Source: Comamonadaceae bacterium 2FH (GTDB lineage: Bacteria; Pseudomonadota; Gammaproteobacteria; Burkholderiales; Burkholderiaceae_C). From it: a stretch of 64,000 bases of DNA. Positions 19,546-30,733 of the stretch are shown here, piece by piece (the first letter of the stretch is position 1; the number at the start of each line of letters is the position of its first letter). The DNA lies in NCBI GenBank assembly GCA_005503335.1, contig SCMQ01000019.1, positions 1 through 64,000 of the forward strand, in the 5' to 3' direction. The position numbers and the translations under genes were made by a program. The notes below the pieces were generated by a model that ran no database searches, was not told the origin of the DNA, and was given only the letters and a program-made list of their open reading frames with translations.

Positions 19546-20342
19546 GCCCGGGTCTGCGGCGCGTCGGTCGGCGGCGCCGGCTTGGCCTTGCCCAGCAGCG
19601 GGCCCAGCAGGTCCATGGGCAGCGGGAAGACGATGGTCGAGGCGCGGTCGCCCGCCACCTGGGTCATGGTCTGCAGGTAGCGCAGCTGCATGGCTTCGGG
19701 CTGCTGGGCCAGCATGCGCGCGGCTTCCAGCAGGGAGGCCGCGGCCTGTTTCTCGCCCTCGGCGTGGATCACCTTGGCGCGCCGCTCGCGTTCGGCCTCG
19801 GCCTGGCGCGCGATGGCGCGCACCATGGACTCGTTGAGGTCGATGTGCTTGATCTCCACATTGGTGACCTTGATGCCCCAGGCATCGGTCTGCGCGTCCA
19901 GGATGCGCTGCAGGTCCAGGTTCAGGCGCTCGCGCTCGGCCAGCATCTCGTCGAGCTCGTGCTTGCCCAGCACCACGCGCAGCGTGGTCTGCGCCAGCTG
20001 GCTGGTCGCCATCAGGAAGTTCTCGACCTGGATGATGGCCCTCTGCGGGTCGACCACGCGGAAGAACAGCACGGCATTGACCTTCACCGAGACGTTGTCG
20101 CGCGAGATCACGTCCTGCGGCTCCACGTCCATGGTCACGATGCGCAGGTCCACCCGCACCATCTTTTGAATCCCGGGAATCAGCAGCACCAGCCCCGGGC
20201 CCTTGACCTTCCAGAAGCGCCCGAGCTGGAACACCACGCCGCGTTCGTACTCGCGCAGGATGCGGATCGCGCTGGCCAGCAGCGCCGCCAGGAACAGCAG
20301 CAGCGGCAGCAGCACGTTGCCCAGGCCGAGGTCGATGATCAT
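19542..20342 (-). CDS. slipin/stomatin-like SPFH (band 7) protein
   Basis: A 266-residue membrane-anchored protein. An N-terminal hydrophobic segment ([21 protein letters not shown]) precedes a band-7 domain starting [19 protein letters not shown] and ending in a helical stretch ([21 protein letters not shown]). The start at 20342 overlaps the nfeD stop as ATGA. The slipin/NfeD operon is a recognised pair, in which the membrane ClpP-class protease is thought to cut or regulate the slipin. The probable role is membrane microdomain organisation. The family call is firm. Confidence 0.92.
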   Translation of the reverse strand: MIIDLGLGNVLLPLLLFLAALLASAIRILREYERGVVFQLGRFWKVKGPGLVLLIPGIQKMVRVDLRIVTMDVEPQDVISRDNVSVKVNAVLFFRVVDPQRAIIQVENFLMATSQLAQTTLRVVLGKHELDEMLAERERLNLDLQRILDAQTDAWGIKVTNVEIKHIDLNESMVRAIARQAEAERERRAKVIHAEGEKQAAASLLEAARMLAQQPEAMQLRYLQTMTQVAGDRASTIVFPLPMDLLGPLLGKAKPAPPTDAPQTRA

Positions 20343-21733
20343 GATGAGGCTCCTTGTCGTGTCGCTTCGGGTTCGGCCTGCACGTCCAGCGTCAGTCCCC
20401 GCACGCCGACCACGCGGACCGCCTGGCCGGGCTGCAGCGGCTCGCGGCAGCTCACGCGCCAGCGCTCGCCCTGGACCTCGGCCCAGCTGTCGCCGTCCGC
20501 GACATGCAGCACCCGGCCCGGGGCACCGATCAGCGCCGCATGGCCGCTGACCACGGGGCGCCGGTGCGCTTTCAGCGCCAGGCCCCCACCCAGCAGCACC
20601 ACGGCCGCCGACAGCAGGGCCAGGCCCACGATCAGCGGCAGCGGCACGCCGAAGCCCGGCAATTCGGTGTCGAACAGCAGCAGGCCGCCGGCGACGAAGG
20701 CCGCGATGCCGCCCACGCCCAGCACGCCGAAGCTCGGCGCCAGCAGCTCGGCCACGAACAGTCCCATGCCCAGCAGGATCAGGGCCAGGCCGGCGTAATT
20801 GACCGGCAGCAGCTGCAGCGCGAACAGGCCCAGCAGCAGGCTGATCGCGCCGAACACACCGGCCAGGCCCAGGCCGGGCGAGGAGAACTCGAACAGCAGT
20901 GCGTAGATGCCCAGCATCATCAAGAGCAGCGCGATGCTGGGCTGGCTGACCACCGACAGCAGCCGGTGCCGCCAGTCGGGCGGCCTTGTCTCGAGCGTCA
21001 AGCCGCGCGTGGCCAGCTTCAGCTCGCCGCCGGCCGTGCGCAGGCTGCGGCCGTCGAGCCGGGCCAGCAGCTCGGCGGGGTCGCGCGCCAGCAGGTCGAT
21101 CACGCGCTCGCGCAGTGCTTCCTCGGCCGTCAGGCTCACGGCCTCGCGCACCGCGCGCTCGGCCCATTCGGCGTTGCGCCCGCGCAGCTGGGCCAGGCCG
21201 CGGATGAAGGCGGCGGCGTCGTGCACCTGCTTGGCAGTCATGGCGTCGGCGGGCGGCGCGGGAGCCTTGTCCTTGCCTTGCTTGGCATCGCCCTGGCCGC
21301 CCCCCGGTGCGCCGGGCGGCTTGCGCTCGGTGCCGGGCAGGCCGATGGCCACCGGCGTCGCGGCGCCCAGCGTGGTGGCCGGCGCCATGGCCGCCACATG
21401 GGCCGCGTAGAGGATGTAGGTGCCGGCGCTCGCGGCGCGCGCGCCCGCGGGCCGCACGTGGACGGCCACCGGCACCGGCGAGGCGAGGATGGCCTGCACC
21501 ATCTGCCGCATCGAGCTGTCGAGCCCGCCCGGGGTGTCCAGCTCCACGATCACCAGTGGCGCCCCCTCCTGCGCCGCCCGGCGCAGGCCGCGCAACAGGT
21601 AGTCGGCACTGGCCGGCCCGATCGCGTCCTGCACCTGCAGCACCGGCACGCTCGCCGTGCCTGCCAGCGAGGTCGGCAGGGCCAGCAGCAGCAACGCTGC
21701 CGCAACGATCCAGAACTTGCGCATGGGGCTCAT
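20339..21733 (-). CDS. NfeD family membrane-bound ClpP-class serine protease
   Basis: A 464-residue protein. The signal sequence (residues about 5-25) is followed by a ClpP-like domain with [12 protein letters not shown] and the catalytic serine in [10 protein letters not shown]. Then come four or five transmembrane helices and a C-terminal OB-fold NfeD domain (about 385-450, [21 protein letters not shown]). The ATG at 21733 lies 5 nt after GGAGG; a second ATG at 21724 is possible. It is the long, protease-bearing form of NfeD. It is the first gene of an operon with the slipin. A spacer of about 140 nt separates it from comM upstream. Confidence 0.9.
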   Translation of the reverse strand: MSPMRKFWIVAAALLLLALPTSLAGTASVPVLQVQDAIGPASADYLLRGLRRAAQEGAPLVIVELDTPGGLDSSMRQMVQAILASPVPVAVHVRPAGARAASAGTYILYAAHVAAMAPATTLGAATPVAIGLPGTERKPPGAPGGGQGDAKQGKDKAPAPPADAMTAKQVHDAAAFIRGLAQLRGRNAEWAERAVREAVSLTAEEALRERVIDLLARDPAELLARLDGRSLRTAGGELKLATRGLTLETRPPDWRHRLLSVVSQPSIALLLMMLGIYALLFEFSSPGLGLAGVFGAISLLLGLFALQLLPVNYAGLALILLGMGLFVAELLAPSFGVLGVGGIAAFVAGGLLLFDTELPGFGVPLPLIVGLALLSAAVVLLGGGLALKAHRRPVVSGHAALIGAPGRVLHVADGDSWAEVQGERWRVSCREPLQPGQAVRVVGVRGLTLDVQAEPEATRQGASS

Positions 21734-21871
21734 GCAGGCCTCCGTGCGCCCGGCCGGCGGTGCCGGAATCCGGGTCGCACAGCGCAGATGAAAGCACGAT
21801 GCGGCGCGGCGCAGGGGCGCACGGGCGCGAGCCCCTGATGTCGGCTGGGGATTCGGGACGCCGCCCCGGCG

Positions 21872-23398
21872 TCAGGCCGGCCGCAGCGCCCGCCGGTACT
21901 GTATGGCCTCGGCCACATGGGCTGCGCCCACCCCGGCGGCGCCCGCCAGGTCCGCGATGCTGCGCGCGACCTTGAGCACCCGGTGCGTACTGCGCGCCGA
22001 CCAGCCCAGGCGGGCGGCGGCGGTCTGGGTGAAGCGCAGGGCCTGGTCGTCGAGCGCCAGCTGGGCGTCGATCTCGCGCCCTTGAAGCGCCTGGTTGGGC
22101 TTGCCCTGGCGGTCCAGCGCGCGCTGCCGGGCCCCGACCACGCGCTCGCGGATGGCGGCCGTGCCCTCGCCGGCCGGCGCCCGCAGCAGCTCTTCGGCGG
22201 GCAGGGCCGGCACCTCCACATGCAGGTCGATGCGGTCGAGCAGCGGGCCGCTGAGCTTGCCCTGGTAGCGCGACACCTGGTCGGGCGTGCAGCGGCAGCT
22301 GCGGCCTGCGGCGCCCAGGTAGCCGCAGGGGCAGGGGTTCATGGCCGCGATCATCTGGAAGCGCGCCGGGAACTCGGCGCGCCGCGCCGCGCGCGCGATC
22401 GCGATGCGGCCGGTCTCCAGCGGCTCGCGCAGCGCCTCCAGCGCGGCGCGCGGAAACTCGGGCAGTTCGTCGAGGAAAAGCACGCCGTGGTGGGCCAGCG
22501 AAATCTCGCCGGGCCGCGGCGGCGAGCCGCCGCCGACCAGGGCCACGGCGCTGGCCGAATGGTGCGGGCTGGCCGTAGGCCGCTGCGACCAGTGGGCCAG
22601 CGAGAAGCGCCCGCCCAGGCTGGCCAGCGCCGCGCTCTCCAGCGCCTCGACCACCGTCATGGGCGGCAGCAGGCCGGCCAGGCGCTGGGCGAGCATGGAC
22701 TTGCCCGAGCCGGGCGGGCCGACGAGCAGCAGGCTGTGGCCGCCCGCGGCGGCGATCTCCAGCGCGCGCTTGGCCGCGGCCTGGCCCTTGACGTCGGCCA
22801 GGTCCGGGCCGGGAGCGGCCTCGCACGGAATCGCGGGCGTCACGCGGGCCCAGCCTTCGCCCTCGGCCGGGGCCGCGGGGGCGGGCAGAAACTGCTGAAC
22901 CACGTCGAGCAGGTGGCGCGCGCGGTACACCTGGGCGTCGGGCACCAGGGCGGCCTCCTCGGCGCTGCCGGGCGGCAGCACCAGGCGGCTAGCCACGCCC
23001 TGCTGGTGCAGGGCCAGGCTCATGGCCAGCGCGCCGCGCACCGGGCGCAATTCGCCCGACAGCGAGAGCTCGCCCGCGAATTCGTGGCCGGCCAGGCGGG
23101 CGCCGGCTATCTGCCCGCTGGCGGCCAGGATGCCCAGGGCGATAGGCAGGTCGAAGCGGCCCGAGTCCTTGGGCAGGTCGGCCGGCGCCAGGTTCACGGT
23201 GATGCGCTTGTCATGCGGGAACTCGAGGCCCGCGTTCTGCAGGGCCGAGCGCACGCGCTCTCGCGCTTCCTTGACCTCCACCTCGGCCAGGCCGACCAGG
23301 GTGAAGCTCGGCAGGCCGTTGGCCAAGTGCACCTCCACGGTGACCGCCGGCGCTTCCAGCCCCAGAACGGCGCGACTTTGCACCAAAGACAAACTCAT
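21872..23398 (-). CDS. comM: ComM/YifB-family AAA+ Mg-chelatase-like ATPase
   Basis: A 508-residue protein: an N-terminal Lon-like fold region ([37 protein letters not shown]), then a Mg-chelatase-type AAA+ module with Walker [10 protein letters not shown] near residue 225 and Walker [12 protein letters not shown] cysteine-bearing segment (NPCPCGYLG, with SCRC) follows, and a C-terminal helical domain. ComM is a hexameric helicase promoting branch migration during natural transformation. The ATG at 23398 has GGGAGGAAAG upstream, which rejects an earlier in-frame start at 23446. It diverges from the NtrC/sigma-54 regulated porin gene. Confidence 0.92.
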   Translation of the reverse strand: MSLSLVQSRAVLGLEAPAVTVEVHLANGLPSFTLVGLAEVEVKEARERVRSALQNAGLEFPHDKRITVNLAPADLPKDSGRFDLPIALGILAASGQIAGARLAGHEFAGELSLSGELRPVRGALAMSLALHQQGVASRLVLPPGSAEEAALVPDAQVYRARHLLDVVQQFLPAPAAPAEGEGWARVTPAIPCEAAPGPDLADVKGQAAAKRALEIAAAGGHSLLLVGPPGSGKSMLAQRLAGLLPPMTVVEALESAALASLGGRFSLAHWSQRPTASPHHSASAVALVGGGSPPRPGEISLAHHGVLFLDELPEFPRAALEALREPLETGRIAIARAARRAEFPARFQMIAAMNPCPCGYLGAAGRSCRCTPDQVSRYQGKLSGPLLDRIDLHVEVPALPAEELLRAPAGEGTAAIRERVVGARQRALDRQGKPNQALQGREIDAQLALDDQALRFTQTAAARLGWSARSTHRVLKVARSIADLAGAAGVGAAHVAEAIQYRRALRPA

Positions 23399-23458
23399 GG
23401 ATACTTTCCTCCCAAGACTGGTGCATTGAACGGTTTTCTGCTGCAAATCGTGGCGTAA

Positions 23459-23475
23459 TGCACATTGTTGGTGCC
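23459..23475. promoter_or_regulatory. NtrC enhancer site
   Basis: TGCACATTGTTGGTGCC matches the NtrC consensus GCAC-N5-TNGTGC fully and is centred about 83 nt upstream of the sigma-54 -24 element. A further half-like sequence TGGTGCA lies near 23419-23425. Confidence 0.7.
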
Positions 23476-23547
23476 TTGTGCGGGACCATCTTAGTGGTCA
23501 AACGCGGCAAGGCCGGCCAGGGTGCACGGATCATGCCCTGTGACAAA

Positions 23548-23563
23548 TTGGCACGTTCCATGC
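23548..23563 (+). promoter_or_regulatory. sigma-54 promoter of porin-glnK-amtB
   Basis: TTGGCACGTTCCATGC has the invariant GG and GC exactly 10 nt apart and a perfect TTGGCACG -24 box. The -12 box is ATGC instead of TTGC. It ends 45 nt before the porin start codon. Confidence 0.75.
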
Positions 23564-23608
23564 TTGGTTTGAGAAGCTCCTTTCAACAACCTACCAATGG
23601 AGAAGTCG

Positions 23609-24740
<1,132 letters not shown>

Positions 24741-24817
24741 GATTTGCGGGACCGGCTGGCGCGCGCCGCGCCCGGCCTGTCCTTCCCGAATAAAGCACAA
24801 GACGAGAGAACACGGAC

Positions 24818-26377
24818 ATGAAGAAACTGCTTGCCTCCCTGGCCTTGGGCCTGAGCCTGCTGATGGGCGCCGGCCTCGTGTCGGCCCAGGCGCCTGCCGC
24901 CGCGCCGGCGGCGACGGCACCGGCCGCCGCCGAAGCCAAGCCCGCCGAAGCCGCTCCCGCAGCGGCGCCCGCCGCCGCTGCTGCGGCCGCGCCTGCCGCT
25001 GCCGAAGCCAAGCCGGCCGAAGCCGCCGCCGCTCCGGCACCGGTGCCCAACAAGGGCGATACCGCCTGGATGCTGGTCTCCACCCTGCTCGTGATCCTGA
25101 TGGTCGTGCCCGGCCTGGCCCTGTTCTACGGCGGCCTGGTGCGCAGCAAGAACATGCTGTCCGTGCTGATGCAGGTCATGGTCACCTTCTCGCTGATCGT
25201 GGTGCTGTGGTTCATCTACGGCTACAGCCTGGCCTTCACCGAGGGCAATGCCTATTTCGGCAGCTTCGACCGGCTGTTCATGAAGGGCATCTGGGACAAC
25301 GCAGCCGGCACCTTCGCCAACGCCGCGACCTTCAGCAAGGGCGTGGTGATCCCCGAGATCGTGTTCGCCGCTTTCCAGGCCACTTTCGCGGGCATCACCT
25401 GCGCGCTGATCGTCGGCGCCTTCGCCGAGCGCATCAAGTTCTCCGCCGTGCTGCTGTTCATGACGATCTGGTTCACCTTCAGCTACCTGCCCGTGGCGCA
25501 CATGGTCTGGTTCTGGATGGGCCCGGACGCCTACACCGGCAAGGAAGTGGTGGACGCGATGACCGCCAAGGCCGGCCTGATCTGGCAGTGGGGCGCGCTC
25601 GACTTCGCGGGCGGCACCGTGGTGCACATCAACGCCGCCGTGGCCGGCCTGGTGGGCGCCTTCCTGGTGGGCAAGCGCATCGGCTACGGCCGTGAGTCCA
25701 TGGCGCCGCACAGCCTGACGCTGACCATGGTCGGTGCCTCGCTGCTGTGGGTGGGCTGGTTCGGCTTCAACGCCGGCTCCGCCCTGGAAGCCAACGGCTT
25801 CGCCGCCCTGGCCTTCATCAACACCCTGGTCGCCACCGCCGCCGCCGTGCTGGCCTGGTGCGTGGGTGAGGCGCTGATGCGCGGCAAGGCCTCGATGCTG
25901 GGTGCCGCTTCGGGCGCCGTGGCCGGCCTGGTGGCCATCACGCCGGCCGCCGGCAACGTCGGCATCGGCGGTGCCCTGGTGATCGGCCTGATCGCCGGCT
26001 TCGCCTGCCTGTGGGGTGTCAACGGCCTCAAGAAGCTGCTCGGCGCGGACGACTCGCTGGACGTGTTCGGCGTGCACGGCGTGGGCGGCATCGTCGGCGC
26101 CCTGCTGACCGGCGTGTTCAACTCGCCCAGCCTGGGCGGCCCGGGCTTCGTGGCCGACTGGGTCACCGCCAGCGTGGTGACGGCCGCCGACTACTCGATC
26201 GCGGCCCAGGTCTGGACCCAGGCCAAGGCCGTGCTGCTGACCATCGTCTGGTCCGGCGTGGTGTCCTTCATCGCCTACAAGATCGTCGACCTCACGATCG
26301 GCCTGCGCGTCAGCGAGGAGCACGAGCGCGAAGGCCTGGACATCACGTCCCACGGCGAAACCGCCTACAACCGCTGA
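24818..26377 (+). CDS. amtB: ammonium transporter AmtB with Ala-rich N-terminal extension
   Basis: A 519-residue inner-membrane ammonium channel. A signal peptide (MKKLLASLALGLSLLMGAGLVSAQA) is followed by about 53 residues composed almost only of Ala, Pro, Glu and Lys, with a repeated AAAEAKPAEAA unit. The Amt core then starts at KGDTAWMLVSTLL with 11 transmembrane helices. The twin pore histidines lie in GTVVHINAAVAG and FGVHGVGGIVGA. Most Amt proteins have a signal peptide but a much shorter spacer. It is last in the porin-glnK-amtB unit and is followed by a strong terminator. Confidence 0.95.
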   Translation: MKKLLASLALGLSLLMGAGLVSAQAPAAAPAATAPAAAEAKPAEAAPAAAPAAAAAAAPAAAEAKPAEAAAAPAPVPNKGDTAWMLVSTLLVILMVVPGLALFYGGLVRSKNMLSVLMQVMVTFSLIVVLWFIYGYSLAFTEGNAYFGSFDRLFMKGIWDNAAGTFANAATFSKGVVIPEIVFAAFQATFAGITCALIVGAFAERIKFSAVLLFMTIWFTFSYLPVAHMVWFWMGPDAYTGKEVVDAMTAKAGLIWQWGALDFAGGTVVHINAAVAGLVGAFLVGKRIGYGRESMAPHSLTLTMVGASLLWVGWFGFNAGSALEANGFAALAFINTLVATAAAVLAWCVGEALMRGKASMLGAASGAVAGLVAITPAAGNVGIGGALVIGLIAGFACLWGVNGLKKLLGADDSLDVFGVHGVGGIVGALLTGVFNSPSLGGPGFVADWVTASVVTAADYSIAAQVWTQAKAVLLTIVWSGVVSFIAYKIVDLTIGLRVSEEHEREGLDITSHGETAYNR

Positions 26378-26425
26378 TCCGTGCCCGCGGCCTGCCCTGG
26401 CAGGCCGGCGGTTCCCGGCATCCAG

Positions 26426-26448
26426 GGCCCGCCTCCGGCGGGCCTTTT
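26426..26448 (+). terminator. rho-independent terminator of amtB
   Basis: GGCCCGCC-TCC-GGCGGGCC forms an 8-bp perfect stem followed by TTTT, about 50 nt after the amtB stop. Confidence 0.85.
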
Positions 26449-26513
26449 CCATTGGAGCGCCCGGCAGGGCCTGCGTGCACAATGCGTCGGCCAGATTTCA
26501 TCCGATACCGTCC

Positions 26514-27377
26514 ATGACCCATACCCTCCAACTGTCCAGCGAGCGGCTGCGCTGCGAGATCGCCCCTGCCCTGGGCGGCTGCATCGTCGGGCTCTGGCTG
26601 GGCGAGCTGCCGGTGCTGCGCAGCCAGCCGGCGGCCCAGCTCGCCACGTCGCGCCAGTCCGCCAGCTACCCGCTGGTGCCCTATTCGAACCGCATAGCCC
26701 AGGCCCTGCTGCAGTGGCAGGGCCAGAGCTACCCGCTGGCGGCCAACAACCCGCCCGAGCCGCACGCCATCCACGGCGTGGGCTGGCAGCAGCCCTGGCA
26801 GGTGCTGGCGGCCGACGCGCAGTCGGCCAGGCTCGCCTACCAGCACCTGCCCGACGCCGCCTGGCCCTTCGCCTTCGCCAGCACCCAGGAGTTCCGCCTG
26901 ACGCCCGATGCGCTGGAGCTCAGGCTCAGCCTCAGCAACCAGGCCGGACAGCCGGTCCCGGCCGGCCTGGGCTGGCATCCCTTCTTCGTCAAGCGCCCGG
27001 GCAGCCACATTGCCTTCCAGGCCCAGGGGCGCTGGGAGATGGGCGAGGACAAGCTGCCGACCCGGCGCGCCAGCGTGCAGGGCCTGGACACCGATTGCGC
27101 CTCGCTCGACCTGGACCATTGCTTCGACGGCTGGGACGGCCTGGTCCAGCTGCGCGACGAGGCCCTGCGCATGCGCATCCGCTCCGACCTCGGCTGCCTG
27201 GTCGTGTTCACCAACGGCGCGCGCGACACCGTCGCCATCGAGCCGGTCAGCCATGTCAACAACGCCGCCAACCTGGTCGCGGCCGGCCAGCGCGCCGAGG
27301 ACCTGGGCCTGCGCGTGCTGCAGCCCGGTGAGACCATGAGCGCGCAGATGCGCATCGAGGTGGAGGCCGTGCGATGA
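26514..27377 (+). CDS. aldose 1-epimerase family protein
   Basis: A 287-residue galactose-mutarotase-fold enzyme. Seen are PLVPYSNRIA, the catalytic-histidine region EPHAIHGVGWQQPW, and GLGWHPFFVKR with another active-site histidine. The conserved Glu near the C-terminus lies in VAIEPVSHVNNAAN. It should interconvert alpha and beta anomers of a free sugar. The ATG at 26514 gives MTHTLQLSSERLRCEI; an in-frame ATG at 26475 lacks support. Its stop overlaps the next gene by 4 nt (ATGA), so it is coupled to a sugar lactonase. Together they suggest oxidative sugar catabolism, though no sugar dehydrogenase is in the window. Confidence 0.88.
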   Translation: MTHTLQLSSERLRCEIAPALGGCIVGLWLGELPVLRSQPAAQLATSRQSASYPLVPYSNRIAQALLQWQGQSYPLAANNPPEPHAIHGVGWQQPWQVLAADAQSARLAYQHLPDAAWPFAFASTQEFRLTPDALELRLSLSNQAGQPVPAGLGWHPFFVKRPGSHIAFQAQGRWEMGEDKLPTRRASVQGLDTDCASLDLDHCFDGWDGLVQLRDEALRMRIRSDLGCLVVFTNGARDTVAIEPVSHVNNAANLVAAGQRAEDLGLRVLQPGETMSAQMRIEVEAVR

Positions 27378-28297
27378 CTTCCTGGCAGACCTTCGTGGAC
27401 CAGCCCTGCGAGCTCGGCGAATCCCCGTTCTGGCACCCCGTGGAGCAGCGTCTGTACTGGATCGACATCGCGCGGCGCAGCGTGCTGCGCGCCGATGCCG
27501 GCGGCGCCGTCGAGCGCTGGGAGTTGCCTCAGGAGCCCGGTTGCATCGCGCCGGCCGCCAGCGGCGGCCTGGTGCTGGGCCTGCGCGACGGCATCTACCG
27601 TGCGCGCCAATGGGGCGGCGAGCTGCAATGCCTGGCGCGCCTGCCGCACGACAGCGCCACCGCGCGCAGCAACGACGGCAAGTGCGACGCCCTGGGCCGC
27701 TTCTGGGTCGGCACCCTGTACGAGCCGCGCGACCAGGCCGCCGCGGCGCTCTATGCGCTCGACGCGCGGGGCGGCCGCGCGCCGGCGTTGACGCGCATGG
27801 CCGGCGAGGCCACGGTGGCCAACGGCCTGGCCTGGTCGCCCGACGCGCGCATCCTGTACTGGGCCGACACCTCTTCGCACCGCATCCGCGCCTGGGACTG
27901 GGACGCCGAGGCCAACCAGCTCTCGAACCCGCGCGTATTCCAGCAGATGCCCCCCAAGCCGCCCGGCTGGGCCTGGGGCGACCCGGCCGCCGCGCCCTAC
28001 GGCGGCCGGCCCGACGGCGCCGCGGTAGATGCCCAGGGCAATTACTGGTCGGCCCAGTACGAGGGGCGCCGCCTGCTCAAGCTCTCGCCGGCCGGCGAGC
28101 TGCTGGCCGAGCTGCCCACGCCGGTGCAATGCCCGACCATGGCCTGCTTCGGTGGCGCGGACCTCAGGACGCTGTACCTGACCACGGCGCGCCATGGACG
28201 CAGCGCGCGCGAGCTGGCCGAGCAGCCGCAGGCCGGCTGCGTGTTCGCGCTGCGCGTGGACCAGCCGGGCCTGCCGGTCAACTTCTTCCAGGACTGA
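27374..28297 (+). CDS. SMP-30/gluconolactonase family sugar lactonase
   Basis: A 307-residue six-bladed beta-propeller hydrolase. Metal-ligand regions are visible: the Glu of CELGESPFWH, the Asn/Asp region ARSNDGKCDALGRFWVG, and VANGLAWSPDARILYWADT. It hydrolyses an aldonolactone to the acid in the cytosol. It starts inside the stop codon of the aldose 1-epimerase, an operon seen in arabinose, xylose and galactose oxidative pathways. The exact lactone cannot be told. Two bands of low-complexity Gly/Pro near PPKPPGWAWGDPAAAPYGG are surface loops. Confidence 0.9.
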   Translation: MTSWQTFVDQPCELGESPFWHPVEQRLYWIDIARRSVLRADAGGAVERWELPQEPGCIAPAASGGLVLGLRDGIYRARQWGGELQCLARLPHDSATARSNDGKCDALGRFWVGTLYEPRDQAAAALYALDARGGRAPALTRMAGEATVANGLAWSPDARILYWADTSSHRIRAWDWDAEANQLSNPRVFQQMPPKPPGWAWGDPAAAPYGGRPDGAAVDAQGNYWSAQYEGRRLLKLSPAGELLAELPTPVQCPTMACFGGADLRTLYLTTARHGRSARELAEQPQAGCVFALRVDQPGLPVNFFQD

Positions 28298-28380
28298 ACG
28301 AAAAAAGCGCACAAGCCTCGTTCAAAAACATCAAGCCCGCACAGCGGTCGCGGCGGGATGGATGGACTTACCATGGCCGC

Positions 28381-29448
28381 ATGGATTCCGCCCTTCAGAC
28401 CCTCACCGAGACCGTGCGCGAAGCCGCCGCCCACGGCCAGCCGCTGCGCATACGCGGCGGCGGCAGCAAGGACTTCTACGGCCAGTCCCTGGTCGGCGAG
28501 CCGCTGGACACCCGCGCGCTCAGCGGCATCGTGAGCTACGAGCCCAGCGAGCTGGTGGTCACGGCGCGCGCCGGCCAGCCGCTGGCCGAGCTCGAGGCCG
28601 CGCTGGCCGAGCGCGGCCAGTGCCTGCCTTTCGAGCCGCCGCATTTCGGCCCCGGCGCCACCGTGGGCGGCATGGTCGCCAGCGGCCTGAACGGCCCGGC
28701 GCGCGCCAGCGTGGGCGCGGTGCGCGACTACGTGCTGGGCCTCAGCCTGCTCAACGGCCGCGCCGAACTGCTGAGTTTCGGCGGCCAGGTCATGAAGAAC
28801 GTGGCCGGCTACGACCTCAGCCGCCTGATGGCCGGCGCGCTCGGCACCCTGGGCCTGATCGTCGAGGTCAGCCTCAAGGTGCTGCCCATGGCGCCGGCCG
28901 AGGCCACCCTGTGGTTCGACATGGACGAAGACGCCGCGCGCATCCAGCTCAACCGCTGGGGCGGCCAGCCCCTGCCCATCAACGCCTGCTGCTGGCAGGC
29001 GGGCCGGCTGGCCCTGCGCCTGCGCGGCGCGCGCGCTGCCGTGGCCGCGGCGCAGAAAACCATGGGCGGCCAGGCCGTGGACGGGGCGGCCGATCCCCTG
29101 TGGCAGAACCTGCGCGAGCAGACCCTGCCCTTCTTCGCGTCCCGGCCCGGCCAGGCGCTGTGGCGCCTGAGCCTGCCCGACACGGCCGCCGCGCTGGATA
29201 TCGGCCCCACCCTGGTGGAGTGGGGCGGGGCGCAGCGCTGGGTCTGGCTGCCGGTGGGCGATGCCGAGCGCGTGCGCGCCGCGGCGGCGCGTGCCGGCGG
29301 CCATGCCACGCTGTTCCGCGGCGGCGACGACCGTACGCCCGTGTTCACGCCGCTGGCGCCGCCGCTGGACCGCATCCACCGCGAGCTAAAGGCCCAGTTC
29401 GACCCGGCGGGCATCTTCAACCGCGGCCGCCTGTACTCTGAATTCTGA
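28381..29448 (+). CDS. glcE: glycolate oxidase FAD-binding subunit GlcE
   Basis: A 355-residue FAD_binding_4-type subunit: the PLRIRGGGSKDFYG nucleotide motif, the FGPGATVGGMVASGLNGP loop and the VMKNVAGYDLSRLMAGALGTLG segment are all diagnostic. With GlcD and the iron-sulfur subunit GlcF it oxidises glycolate to glyoxylate at the membrane. The ATG at 28381 gives MDSALQTLTETVREA. glcF follows after 2 nt. The catalytic glcD gene is not in this window, so it must lie elsewhere. The 83-nt gap upstream suggests a separate promoter. Confidence 0.95.
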   Translation: MDSALQTLTETVREAAAHGQPLRIRGGGSKDFYGQSLVGEPLDTRALSGIVSYEPSELVVTARAGQPLAELEAALAERGQCLPFEPPHFGPGATVGGMVASGLNGPARASVGAVRDYVLGLSLLNGRAELLSFGGQVMKNVAGYDLSRLMAGALGTLGLIVEVSLKVLPMAPAEATLWFDMDEDAARIQLNRWGGQPLPINACCWQAGRLALRLRGARAAVAAAQKTMGGQAVDGAADPLWQNLREQTLPFFASRPGQALWRLSLPDTAAALDIGPTLVEWGGAQRWVWLPVGDAERVRAAAARAGGHATLFRGGDDRTPVFTPLAPPLDRIHRELKAQFDPAGIFNRGRLYSEF

Positions 29449-29450
29449 CC

Positions 29451-30677
29451 ATGCAGACCCATCTCGCCCCCGAATTCCAGGACACACCCGAAGGCCGCGA
29501 GGCCGAGGCCATCCTGCGCAAATGCGTGCACTGCGGCTTCTGCACCGCCACCTGCCCGACCTACCAGCTGCTAGGCGACGAGCTCGACGGGCCGCGCGGC
29601 CGCATCTATTTGATGAAGCAGGTGCTCGAGGGCGCCGAGCCCACGCGCAAGACCCAGCTGCACCTGGACCGCTGCCTGACCTGCCGCAACTGCGAGAGCA
29701 CCTGCCCCTCGGGCGTGCAGTACGGCCACCTGGTCGACATAGGCCGCAAGATCGTCGAGGCCAAGGTGCCGCGCCCGGCCGGCGAGCGCGTGCTGCGCTG
29801 GGCGCTCAAGCAAGGCCTGCCCTCGCCGCTGTTCGCCCCGGCCATGAAGCTGGGCCAGGCCGTGCGCGGCCTGCTGCCCGCCAAGCTCCAGGCCAAGGTG
29901 CCGCCGAAGCAGGCGGCCGGCAGCTGGCCGACCCGCACCCATGCGCGCAAGGTGCTGATGCTGGCCGGCTGCGTGCAGCCCGCCATGATGCCCAACATCA
30001 ACAGCGCCACGGCGCGCGTGCTCGACGCCGCCGGCATCCAGACCCTGGTCGCGCCCGAGGCCGGCTGCTGCGGCGCGGTCAGGTTCCACCTGAACGACCA
30101 GGAAGGGGGCCTGGCGCAGATGCGCGCCAACATAGACGCCTGGTGGCCCCTGGTCGAGCAAGGCCAGGTCGAGGCCATCGTCATGAACGCCTCGGGTTGT
30201 GGCGTCACGGTCAAGGAATACGGCCATCTGCTGCAGCACGACCCGGCCTACGCGGCCAAGGCGCGCCGCATCGGCGAGCTCACGAGGGACCTTAGCGAGC
30301 TGCTGCCCGATCTCGTGGCCGCGCTGCGCGGTCGGGTCAAGGCGCCAGCCGGCCGCGTCGTCTTCCACCCCCCTTGCACGCTGCAGCATGGCCAGCAGCT
30401 GCGCGGCGGGGTGGAAAAGCACCTGGGCGAACTCGGCTTCGAGCTGCGCCTCGCGGCCAGCGAATCGCATCTGTGCTGCGGCTCGGCCGGCACCTACTCG
30501 GTGCTCCAGCCCGAGCTCAGCCTGCAGCTGCGCGACCGCAAGCTGGCCCAGCTGCAGGCCAGCCAGCCCGAGTGCATAGCCAGCGCCAACATAGGCTGCA
30601 TTACCCACCTGCAAAGCGGCACCGACACGCCGGTGCGGCACTGGGTCGAGCTGCTCGACCAAGCCCTGGCCGGCTGA
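29451..30677 (+). CDS. glcF: glycolate oxidase iron-sulfur subunit GlcF
   Basis: A 408-residue protein with two N-terminal [4Fe-4S] motifs (CVHCGFCTATCPTY and CLTCRNCESTCPSG) and two C-terminal CCG domains (GCCGAVRFH and LCCGSAGTYS). This is the standard electron-transfer subunit that passes electrons from GlcD/GlcE to the quinone pool. It starts 2 nt after the glcE stop. All cluster cysteines appear intact. Followed by the ProQ gene after 56 nt. Confidence 0.96.
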   Translation: MQTHLAPEFQDTPEGREAEAILRKCVHCGFCTATCPTYQLLGDELDGPRGRIYLMKQVLEGAEPTRKTQLHLDRCLTCRNCESTCPSGVQYGHLVDIGRKIVEAKVPRPAGERVLRWALKQGLPSPLFAPAMKLGQAVRGLLPAKLQAKVPPKQAAGSWPTRTHARKVLMLAGCVQPAMMPNINSATARVLDAAGIQTLVAPEAGCCGAVRFHLNDQEGGLAQMRANIDAWWPLVEQGQVEAIVMNASGCGVTVKEYGHLLQHDPAYAAKARRIGELTRDLSELLPDLVAALRGRVKAPAGRVVFHPPCTLQHGQQLRGGVEKHLGELGFELRLAASESHLCCGSAGTYSVLQPELSLQLRDRKLAQLQASQPECIASANIGCITHLQSGTDTPVRHWVELLDQALAG

Positions 30678-30733
30678 CCCGATTCGCCGGGGCTGGCATG
30701 ATGGCGGGTTTTGACCCGCCGCTTCGTCACGCC

